DNA from: CAVVAH01 sp963746175
GTDB taxonomy: Bacteria; Actinomycetota; Actinomycetes; JACCUZ01
Length of the DNA stretch: 64,000 bases
NCBI GenBank assembly: GCA_963746175.1
Contig: CAVVAH010000004.1
Span: forward strand, 1,240,001 to 1,304,000
Direction: 5' to 3'
Numbering within the stretch: position 1 is the first letter of the stretch; each line of letters opens with the position of its first letter. The position numbers were made by a program, and so were the translations under genes. This document shows positions 50,331-57,942 of this stretch, piece after piece. The notes under the pieces were generated by a model. It worked only from the letters and a program-made list of their open reading frames with translations. It was not told the DNA's origin and ran no database searches.

Positions 50331-50804
50331 GTGCCGAGACTGACCCGATGCAGGTACGCCGATTACGCCGAGGCCGACCGCGCATCCGTGATCGCACTGG
50401 CACCACGGCTCACCGAGGGTGTGGCGGGATGGCGCGACCGGCGTGCCGTCCGCGCCGCCGTCCTCGACTGGGTGACCGGCTCGGTCGCCGCGGCGGCCGT
50501 CGACGACCACGCCGTCTTCGTCGCGGACGACGACGGCATGGTGCTGGGGTTCGTCACCTGCGGGCAGCGCGAGCACTTCACCGGTGAGGTCGACGGCTAC
50601 GTCGGCGAGCTCGTGGTCGCAGGCGGCTGGGTACGTCGCGGAGTGGGCAGAGCGCTGATGGCTGCGGCCGAGCAGTGGACCGCCGACCGGGGGCTGTCCC
50701 GGCTCACCCTGGAGACGGGTGCGGCGAACACCGCGGCCCGCGGCTTCTACGGCGCGCTCGGCTACCGCGACGAGGACGTCCGCCTCAGCAAGCGGGTGGG
50801 ATGA
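50331..50804 (+). CDS. GNAT-family N-acetyltransferase
   Basis: An acetyltransferase of about 157 residues using acetyl-CoA. VFVADDDGMVLGFVTCGQREHF forms the central strands, YVGELVVAGGWVRRGVGRALMAAAEQWT carries the acetyl-CoA loop RRGVGRA, and LETGAANTAARGFYGALGYRDED is the C-terminal motif. The start is uncertain: GTG 50331 is used; GTG 50292 is also in frame. An ATG at 50348 would fit only if one base were removed. Its stop overlaps the next gene as ATGA. Confidence 0.82.
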   Translation: MPRLTRCRYADYAEADRASVIALAPRLTEGVAGWRDRRAVRAAVLDWVTGSVAAAAVDDHAVFVADDDGMVLGFVTCGQREHFTGEVDGYVGELVVAGGWVRRGVGRALMAAAEQWTADRGLSRLTLETGAANTAARGFYGALGYRDEDVRLSKRVG

Positions 50805-51265
50805 GGCGCAACCGCTGGGACCCACGGACGTGGTCGTTCCTGCAGGTGGCGCTCGCGATCGTGCTGCTCGTCACCGCTGCGGGTGCCGTGCGGTACGGGA
50901 CGCGGGACCGGTCCTGCTTCCCGGGCCGACCGCACGCGGCGCCGGCCTCGGTCGAGGCCGGGGAGCGGGTGGTCGTGCGGGCCACGGCGTTCGACTGCGC
51001 CCGGAGCTTCCACCGGGGTGCCGTCTACGGTCTGGAGCTCGTCCCCGCGGCGGGTGCCGGGGACGGCAGCGACCAGGTCGACTTCGGCGGCAGCTTCCCG
51101 GTGGAACGAGACGGCACCTTCCGCGCCCGGGTCCGGATCCCCGGCACGGCGCCGCCGGGCCGGGCCGTCATCCGGTTCACCGGGTTCGACGTCGACGAGC
51201 TCTACGACGAGGTCTGCAGCGAGCGGGCGTGCGGCACCTACGGCGCCACCGTCGTCATCCACTGA
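50801..51265 (+). CDS. Membrane-anchored or secreted hypothetical protein
   Basis: A 154-residue protein with a basic N-terminus and one hydrophobic helix at about residues 13-30, acting as an anchor or uncleaved signal. The rest is beta-rich and contains five Cys residues (including DRSCFPG, FDCARSF and the close pair EVCSERACGTYG) that could form disulfides outside the membrane. The late VIRFTGFDVDELYDEVC is reminiscent of small beta-sandwich extracytoplasmic domains. No family recognised. It overlaps the GNAT stop by four bases. Confidence 0.68.
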   Translation: MRRNRWDPRTWSFLQVALAIVLLVTAAGAVRYGTRDRSCFPGRPHAAPASVEAGERVVVRATAFDCARSFHRGAVYGLELVPAAGAGDGSDQVDFGGSFPVERDGTFRARVRIPGTAPPGRAVIRFTGFDVDELYDEVCSERACGTYGATVVIH

Positions 51266-51283
51266 CGGGCAGCTCTGTCGTCG

Positions 51284-52115
51284 TCACATCGCGACGGCGG
51301 TGCCGGTCACCGAGATGCCGCCGTCACCGGCCGGGATCGTCACCGTGAGCCGGCTCGGGCGGCCGAGGTCGTCGCCCTGCCGCAGCGAGAGCGTCGCGGG
51401 CACCTCGACGAGCGACAGCGCGCGCAGGTAGCCGCCGAGCGCCGCCGCGGCGGCGCCGGTCGCCGGGTCCTCGACGATCCCGCCCGGCGGGAACGGGTCG
51501 CGCACGTCGAACGTCGTCGGCCCGGTGCGGTGCACGAGCTGCACCGTCGTCCAGTCCTGCTCCGCCATCAGCCCACCGAGGGCGTCGAAGTCGTAGGCGA
51601 GGTCGGCCAGCCGCTGCCGGGTGGCCGTCGCGACGACCGGGTGCCACGCGCCGGCGTACGCGACACGCACGGGCAACGACGTGTCGAGGTCGTGGGCCGA
51701 CCAGCGCAGCGCGGCGAGCAACCGCGCGACGAGCTCGTCGGAGAGCGAGGCGACGCGCGGCGGGACACTCGTCAGCGTCGCGGTGGTCAGCGCGCCCGCG
51801 GACGTGGTCTCGACGCGCACCTCGCCGGCGCGGGTGTCGAGCAGCATCAGTGCCGGCGCCGTGACGCTCGGCCCACGCGACGCCCGTGGCGATCGTGGCG
51901 TGCCCGCAGAACGGCACCTCGGCGAGCGGGCTGAAGTACCGCACCGCGAACCGCCCGTCCGCCTGCGCCGCGAGGAAGGCCGACTCCGAGTAGCCGACCT
52001 CGGCGGCTGTCGCGAGCATGGTGGTGTCGTCGAGCCCGCCTGCGTCCAGCACGACACCGGCGGGGTTGCCACCCGCTGGGTCGTCGGTGAACGCGGCGTA
52101 CCGCAGGACCTCCAT
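51284..52115 (-). pseudogene. PhzF-family isomerase-like gene with a one-base frameshift
   Basis: The N-terminal half (EVLRYAAFTDDPAGGNPAGVVLDAGG, catalytic Glu in YSESAFLA, then VPFCGHATIATGVAWAERHG) is in one frame. The C-terminal half (LMLLDTRAGEVRVETT, then VEDPATGAAAAALGGYL) is in another. Removing one base near 51851 joins them, giving 276 residues. The span of 832 bases is one over a multiple of three. PhzF-like proteins are isomerases or epimerases; the role of this group is unknown. It starts nine bases after the SpoIIE phosphatase stop, in the same operon. Either a recent pseudogene or a base error. Confidence 0.83.
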
Positions 52116-52124
52116 CCGCTGGCC

Positions 52125-53786
52125 TCAGCCGGCTCGCGGCATGCCGGTGTCCAGCTCGAACCACACCGTCGTGCCGTCCGCGCTGTGCTCCGCGCTCCAC
52201 GCCGTCGCCAGGGCCTCCACGAGCATCAGCCCCCGTCCGGAGATGTCGGTCGGCTCGTGGTCCTCGGTACGCCGGGCGGTGCCGCTGCTCCCGCGGTCCT
52301 GCACCGACACGAGCAGTCGCTCGTCGTCGAGCTGCGCGGTGACGCGCGGGCTGGTGCCGGAGTGGATGACGGCGTTGGTCACCAGCTCGGACAGGCACAG
52401 GGCGGCGGTCTCGGCCACGTCGTCGTCGACGTCCCAGGCTGCGAGCCATCTGGCCAGCGTGCGCCGCGCGAGCGGCGACGCGCTGCTGTCGGCGGGCAGC
52501 TCGGTGCTCGCGGTCTGCAGGTGCATGCCGACGGTGCTCAGGACCGCGAGCAGCGCGACGTCGTCGTCGCTGTCGTGCCTGCGCATCTGGCCGGCGAGCC
52601 GGGGGCACAGCTCGCGCGGATGACGCCGGCGCGCCTCCGTGCCGGCGAGCCGCTGCGCCAGCTCCTCGACGCCGTCGTCGAGCTCGAGGCTGCGGGTCTC
52701 GACCAGCCCGTCGCTGAAGAACAGCAGCAACGAACCGGGCGGCACGGCCACCGTCGTCGTCTGCCAGCCCTCGCCGCGCAGCCCGAGCGCTGGTCCGGGT
52801 GGGACGGCCACCGCGTGCGGTTCCCGGCCCGGCCGGGCCAGCAGCGGCGCCGGGTGGCCGGCCACGCCGAGGTCCATCGTGTGCCGGTCGGCGCTGAGCA
52901 CGCCGTACGCGACCGTGACGATCTGCTCCGCGATGCCGAGCGAGGCGACCAGCGCGTCGAGCCGTTGCAGCAGCAGGCCCGGGTCGGGGTCGATGAGGGC
53001 GTAGGCGCGCAGCGCGGCGCGAACCTGCCCCATCACGACAGCCGCGGGGACGCCCTTGCCCATCACGTCGCCCAGCGCCACGGCGACCCGGCCGTCGGCG
53101 AGCGGGACGACGTCGTACCAGTCGCCGCCGACGTCCACGCCCGGCCCGCCGGGCTCGTAGTAGGCACCGAGAGCGAGGCCGTCCAGGTCCGGCAGCGACT
53201 CCGGCAGCAGGCTTCGCTGCAGCAGCTGCGAGGTCGTCTGCTGCACCCGGAAGGCCAGCGCCCGCTTCATCGCCTGGGCCACCACAGCAGCGACCGCGCC
53301 GAGGAACGCCTGCTCGTCCTCGTCGAAGTCCGCGGCCGTGCCGAACGACAGCAGGAGCCCGCCGATCGCCGTGTCGTCGGAGAGCAGCGGGAGCGCGGCC
53401 ATCCGGCGGGTGCCCAGGCCGACCTGCCGCTCATGCATGTGCGGGTAGCGCTCGGCAAGGTCGTCCGACGACGGCAGCACGACAGGGACGCGGGTGCGCA
53501 CTGCCTCGGCCAGCGGCACGTCGGCCTGGCCCTCGATCCGGCACCAGCGCACCGCGGTCGGCGTCACCGAGTCGTCGTCACTGGCGACGAACGCCAGGTC
53601 CCGCCCGGCCCTCTCGCTGGTGGCCAGACCGGCGCGCACGACCCCGTCGATGTCGAGCACGTGCGCGAACGTCGCGCGAGCCACGTCGTCCGGCGTCAGG
53701 ACGTCGGCCAGCGCGCCCGTGAGGCGGCGCAGCAGCACCAGCCGCCCGGCAGCCTGGCCGAGCGGAGCCAGCCCCGGACTGCTCAT
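52125..53786 (-). CDS. GAF / SpoIIE phosphatase / HATPase regulatory protein
   Basis: A 553-residue regulator. Residues about 20-185 form a GAF-like sensor. Residues about 200-400 are a PP2C/SpoIIE serine phosphatase with GGDWYDVVPLADGRVAVALGDVMGKGVPAA (metal-binding Asp) and LLLFFSDGLVETR. The C-terminal 120 residues are an anti-sigma-type HATPase with LSELVTNAVIHSGTSP. Such proteins run partner-switching control of sigma factors by dephosphorylating anti-anti-sigma proteins. No sigma or STAS partner is in the window. Followed by the frameshifted PhzF-like gene and divergent from the ABC exporter operon. Confidence 0.9.
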   Translation of the reverse strand: MSSPGLAPLGQAAGRLVLLRRLTGALADVLTPDDVARATFAHVLDIDGVVRAGLATSERAGRDLAFVASDDDSVTPTAVRWCRIEGQADVPLAEAVRTRVPVVLPSSDDLAERYPHMHERQVGLGTRRMAALPLLSDDTAIGGLLLSFGTAADFDEDEQAFLGAVAAVVAQAMKRALAFRVQQTTSQLLQRSLLPESLPDLDGLALGAYYEPGGPGVDVGGDWYDVVPLADGRVAVALGDVMGKGVPAAVVMGQVRAALRAYALIDPDPGLLLQRLDALVASLGIAEQIVTVAYGVLSADRHTMDLGVAGHPAPLLARPGREPHAVAVPPGPALGLRGEGWQTTTVAVPPGSLLLFFSDGLVETRSLELDDGVEELAQRLAGTEARRRHPRELCPRLAGQMRRHDSDDDVALLAVLSTVGMHLQTASTELPADSSASPLARRTLARWLAAWDVDDDVAETAALCLSELVTNAVIHSGTSPRVTAQLDDERLLVSVQDRGSSGTARRTEDHEPTDISGRGLMLVEALATAWSAEHSADGTTVWFELDTGMPRAG

Positions 53787-53953
53787 GTCACGAATCTAGC
53801 CCGCTCACCCGCAGGTGACCCCGAGCCCGACCCGAACGGCCCATCGGCCGCTGCAGAGCGGTCGGGCTTCCCGCTCCGTGATCACCACGGGCGTACGGTG
53901 GTGGGCGCGCGTCCTGCAGACGGTCGGGGTCGCGCGGTGAGGGAGGACGCGGG

Positions 53954-55687
53954 GTGCTGGTCCGGTTGCTGCGGGGGTACCTGTCTGCCTACCGTTCGTG
54001 GCTCGCCGCCGTGGTCGCGCTGCAGCTCGTGGGGACCCTCGCCGGCCTCTACCTGCCCAGCCTGAACGCGGACATCATCGATGACGGCGTGTCGCAGGGT
54101 GACACCGGCTTCATCGTGCGGACCGGGACGCTGATGCTCCTCGTCGCGCTCGTGCAGGTCGCCGCCTCGATCGCGTCGGTGTGGTTCGGATCGCGCATCG
54201 CCATGGGCTTCGGCCGCGACGTCCGGGCCGGGGTGTTCCACCGGGTCGGCACGTTCTCGTCACGCGAGGTGACGACGTTCGGAGCACCGTCGCTGATCAC
54301 CCGGACGACGAACGACGTCCAGCAGGTGCAGATGCTCGTGCTGCTCACGTGCACGGTCATGGTCGCGGTGCCGATCATGTGCGTCGGCGGCATCGTCATG
54401 GCGCTGCGCGAGGAGCTGGGCCTGTCCTGGCTGGTCGCGGTCAGCGTGGTCGTCATGGTGCTGGCGATCAGCGCCGTCGTGAGGCGGATGGTCCCGGCGT
54501 TCCGGCTGATGCAGACGCGCATCGACCAGGTCAACCGCGTGCTGCGCGAGCAGATCCAGGGCATCCGGGTGGTGCGTGCCTTCGTGCGCGAGCCGGTGGA
54601 GCGGCAACGGTTCGCCACCGCCAGCGAGTCCCTGGCGGAGACCGCGCTGCGTACCGGCCGGTTGACGGCGCTGATGTTCCCCGCCGCGATGCTGGTCGGC
54701 AACGTGTCGAGCGTCGCCGTGCTGTGGTTCGGCGGCCACCGGGTCGCGGCCGGCCAGATGCAGGTGGGCGAGCTGACGGCGTTCCTCGCCTACCTCATGC
54801 AGATCCTCATGTCGATCATGATGGCGACGTTCATGCTGGTCCTGCTGCCGCGGGCGTCGGTGAGCGCGGAGCGGATCACCGAGGTGCTGGACACCGAGTC
54901 GTCGGTGCCGCCACCCGACCGACCGGTGACCGACCTGCGGCTGCAGGCCACGGTCGAGCTGCGCGACGTGTCCTTCACCTTCCCTGGGGCCGAGCTCCCG
55001 GTTCTGCGTGGCGTGTCCGTCGTGGCGCGCCCCGGGGAGGTGACCGCGATCATCGGCAGCACCGGCGCCGGCAAGTCGACTCTGCTGTCGCTCGTGCCGC
55101 GGCTCGTCGACGCGACGAGCGGCGCCGTGCTGGTCGACGGCGTCGACGTCCGCGAGCTCGACCCCGAGGTGCTGCAGGGCGTCATCGGCCTCGTGCCGCA
55201 GACCGCGTACCTGTTCACCGGAACCATCAGGAGCAACCTGCGCTACGGGAGGCCGGATGCCACCGACGACGAGCTGTGGGAGGCGCTGCGCGTCGCGCAG
55301 GCGGCCGACTTCGTCGCCGACCTCGCCGAAGGTCTCGACGCACCGGTGTCGCAGGGAGGCAGCAACTTCTCCGGCGGGCAGCGGCAGCGGCTCGCGATCG
55401 CCCGTGCCCTGGTGCGACGGCCGGAGGTCTACCTGTTCGACGACTCGTTCTCCGCCCTCGACCTCGCCACGGACGCCCGCCTGCGTGCCGCGATGCGCCC
55501 GGTCATGGCGGACGCGGCCGTCGTGGTCGTGGCCCAGCGGATCAGCACCATCGAGGACGCCGACCAGATCGTCGTCCTGGAGGACGGCGAGATCGTCGGT
55601 CTGGGCACCCACGACGAGCTGCTCAGCGGCTGCCCGACGTACGCGGAGATCGTCGAGTCGCAACGGCCCGCGGAGTCAGCGGCATGA
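53954..55687 (+). CDS. ABC exporter half-transporter with degenerate Walker B glutamate
   Basis: A 577-residue permease-ATPase. Six transmembrane helices occupy about the first 310 residues. The ATPase domain has an intact Walker A (IIGSTGAGKSTL) and signature (SGGQRQR). Its Walker B ends DDSFSALD, so the catalytic Glu is replaced by Asp. That matches the degenerate-site partner of heterodimeric exporters. GTG/ATG start region at 53954. The next gene starts inside its stop codon (ATGA). It probably exports lipid or drug-like compounds; the substrate is unknown. Confidence 0.9.
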   Translation: MLVRLLRGYLSAYRSWLAAVVALQLVGTLAGLYLPSLNADIIDDGVSQGDTGFIVRTGTLMLLVALVQVAASIASVWFGSRIAMGFGRDVRAGVFHRVGTFSSREVTTFGAPSLITRTTNDVQQVQMLVLLTCTVMVAVPIMCVGGIVMALREELGLSWLVAVSVVVMVLAISAVVRRMVPAFRLMQTRIDQVNRVLREQIQGIRVVRAFVREPVERQRFATASESLAETALRTGRLTALMFPAAMLVGNVSSVAVLWFGGHRVAAGQMQVGELTAFLAYLMQILMSIMMATFMLVLLPRASVSAERITEVLDTESSVPPPDRPVTDLRLQATVELRDVSFTFPGAELPVLRGVSVVARPGEVTAIIGSTGAGKSTLLSLVPRLVDATSGAVLVDGVDVRELDPEVLQGVIGLVPQTAYLFTGTIRSNLRYGRPDATDDELWEALRVAQAADFVADLAEGLDAPVSQGGSNFSGGQRQRLAIARALVRRPEVYLFDDSFSALDLATDARLRAAMRPVMADAAVVVVAQRISTIEDADQIVVLEDGEIVGLGTHDELLSGCPTYAEIVESQRPAESAA

Positions 55688-57672
55688 CCGGGCCGCGCAC
55701 CGAGGCCGCTCCGGCCCGCTTGCCCAACCGGCCGCCGCCGATGCGCGGCCCCGGCGCGATGATGGGCGCCGGCATGCCGGCCGAGAAGTCCCTCGACTTC
55801 GGCCCGTCCGCGAAGCGGCTGCTCGGCATGCTTCGTCCCGAGCGGCCCATGGTGGGCGGCGTCCTCGCCGTGACCCTGGGCGGCGTGCTGATGTCGGTCG
55901 TCGGGCCGCGCATCCTCGGGCACGCGACCGACATCGTCTTCAACGGGGTCATCGGGCAGCAGCTGCCGGCCGGCACCACCAAGCAGCAGGCGGTCGACGC
56001 GGCACGGGCCCGGGGCGACGACGGGTTCGCGAAGCTGCTCTCCGGCATGGACGTCGTGCCCGGCGCGGGCGTCGACTTCGGCGCGCTGCGCAACGTGCTG
56101 GTGCTCGTCCTCCTCCTCTACGTCGCCTCCGCCGTGCTCATGTGGCTGCAGGGCTACCTGCTGGCGGGTGTGGTGCAGCGGACTGTGCTGCGGCTGCGCG
56201 ACGAGGTGGAGGAGAAGCTGCACCGGCTGCCGCTCGGCTACGTCGACGGCCAGCCGCGTGGCGAGCTGCTCAGCCGGGTCACGAACGACATCGACAACGT
56301 GCAGCAGACGATGCAGCAGACGTTCAGCCAGCTGCTCAACTCGCTGCTCACGCTGGTCGGCGTCCTTGCGATCATGATCTGGATCTCGCCGCTGCTCGCC
56401 CTGGTCGCGCTCGTGTCGGTGCCGCTGTCGGTCGTGGTGACGCGTCAGATCGCCAAGCGGTCCCAGCCCAGGTTCGTGACCCAGTGGGCGCAGACCGGCC
56501 GGCTGAACGCCACGATCGAGGAGACCTTCACCGGTCACGCGCTGGTGCGGGTGTTCGGGCACCAGCAGGAGGCGGAGGAGGAGTTCCGGGAGCGCAACGA
56601 GGAGCTCTTCACAGCGAGCTGGGGCGCGCAGTTCCTCTCCGGGATCATCATGCCGACGATCATGCTGATCGGGAACATCAACTACGTCTTCGTCGCCGTG
56701 ATCGGCGGCCTGCGGGTCGCGTCTGGGTCGATGTCGCTGGGCGAGGTGCAGGCCTTCATCCAGTACAGCCGCCTGTTCACGCAGCCGCTCACGCAGGTGG
56801 CCTCGATGTCGAACCTGCTGCAGTCCGGCGTCGCCTCGGCGGAGCGGGTCTTCGCCCTGCTCGACGCGTCGGAGGAGGTGCCCGACCCGTCAACCCCCGC
56901 GTCGCCGACGGATGCCCGGGGCCGGGTCGAGCTCGAGCACGTGTCGTTCCGCTACGAGCCCGACGTCCCGCTCATCGAGGACCTGTCGCTGGTCGCCGCG
57001 CCGGGGCAGACCGTCGCGATCGTCGGCCCGACCGGGGCCGGCAAGACGACGCTGGTCAACCTGGTCATGCGCTTCTACGAGCTGGACGCCGGTCGCATCA
57101 CGCTGGACGGCGTCGACATCGCGACCATGAGCCGCGCCGACCTGCGCAGCCGCACGGGCATGGTGCTGCAGGACGCCTGGCTGTTCGGTGGCACGATCCG
57201 CGACAACATCGCGTACGGCAGGCCGGCCGCCACCGAGGCGGAGATCCTCGAGGCCGCGCAGGCCACCTTCGTCGACCGCTTCGTGCACTCGCTGCCGGAC
57301 GGCTACGACACGGTCATCGACGAGGAGGCCGGCAACGTCAGCGCCGGCGAGCGGCAGCTCATCACCATCGCCCGGGCCTTCCTGGCCCGCCCGACGCTGC
57401 TCATCCTCGACGAGGCGACCAGCTCGGTGGACACCCGCACCGAGGCGCTCGTCCAGCACGCGATGGCCGCACTGCGCTCCGACCGCACCAGCTTCGTCAT
57501 CGCCCACCGGCTGTCGACGATCCGGGACGCCGACCTGATCCTCGTCATGGAGCACGGACAGATCGTCGAGCAGGGCACGCACGACGAGCTGCTCGCCCGC
57601 CGCGGCGCGTACTTCGCCCTGTACCAGGCCCAGTTCCTCGGCGCCCTCGAGGAGGAAGTGACCGGTCCCTGA
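55684..57672 (+). CDS. ABC exporter half-transporter, catalytic partner
   Basis: A 662-residue permease-ATPase with a Pro/Met-rich N-terminal tail of about 35 residues, then six transmembrane helices. It has an extra loop, rich in Gly and charged residues, between helices 1 and 2 (about residues 95-130). Walker A is IVGPTGAGKTTL and Walker B ends LDEATSSVD with the catalytic Glu. Its signature is degenerate (VSAGERQL in place of SGGQ). With its partner's SGGQ it forms the competent ATP site, while the other site is degenerate. Translation is coupled to the first half. Confidence 0.9.
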   Translation: MTGPRTEAAPARLPNRPPPMRGPGAMMGAGMPAEKSLDFGPSAKRLLGMLRPERPMVGGVLAVTLGGVLMSVVGPRILGHATDIVFNGVIGQQLPAGTTKQQAVDAARARGDDGFAKLLSGMDVVPGAGVDFGALRNVLVLVLLLYVASAVLMWLQGYLLAGVVQRTVLRLRDEVEEKLHRLPLGYVDGQPRGELLSRVTNDIDNVQQTMQQTFSQLLNSLLTLVGVLAIMIWISPLLALVALVSVPLSVVVTRQIAKRSQPRFVTQWAQTGRLNATIEETFTGHALVRVFGHQQEAEEEFRERNEELFTASWGAQFLSGIIMPTIMLIGNINYVFVAVIGGLRVASGSMSLGEVQAFIQYSRLFTQPLTQVASMSNLLQSGVASAERVFALLDASEEVPDPSTPASPTDARGRVELEHVSFRYEPDVPLIEDLSLVAAPGQTVAIVGPTGAGKTTLVNLVMRFYELDAGRITLDGVDIATMSRADLRSRTGMVLQDAWLFGGTIRDNIAYGRPAATEAEILEAAQATFVDRFVHSLPDGYDTVIDEEAGNVSAGERQLITIARAFLARPTLLILDEATSSVDTRTEALVQHAMAALRSDRTSFVIAHRLSTIRDADLILVMEHGQIVEQGTHDELLARRGAYFALYQAQFLGALEEEVTGP

Positions 57673-57771
57673 CCGCCGTTGGCGGACCGGTCAGACCGGC
57701 CAGGACGACGGAGCCGGGTGCCTGGCCGCCCGCCGTCCGCGGCTCCCCGTAGCACTCGAGAGATTTGAAAT

Positions 57772-57813
57772 GCGAATTCGCCTCGGTCAGGTCGTGCTAG
57801 CCACGGGCCCGTG
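57772..57813. promoter_or_regulatory. Palindromes upstream of the pyruvate dehydrogenase-like gene
   Basis: GCGAATTCGC at 57772-57781 and CACGGGCCCGTG at 57802-57813 are perfect palindromes in the 270 bp between the ABC exporter and the E1 gene. The first lies in an AT-richer stretch (57763-57780). Either could be an operator. Confidence 0.35.
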
Positions 57814-57942
57814 ATCATTTTCGCGGTGGGTCGGCGGCGGACGGCGGCGAGGCCGCTTCCTCCTCCCACGCCGCTCTGACGGGGCTGCGACGGCGGCGAG
57901 CGGGTGCAGGCGCCGTGGTGGGCGCCGGTACCGTGCGGGATC

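Noticed and set aside
50348..50804. ATG 50348 as start of the GNAT gene with a fifth one-base frameshift
   Set aside because: Possible, but in-frame GTG starts exist and the N-terminus is poorly conserved, so a frameshift is not needed.
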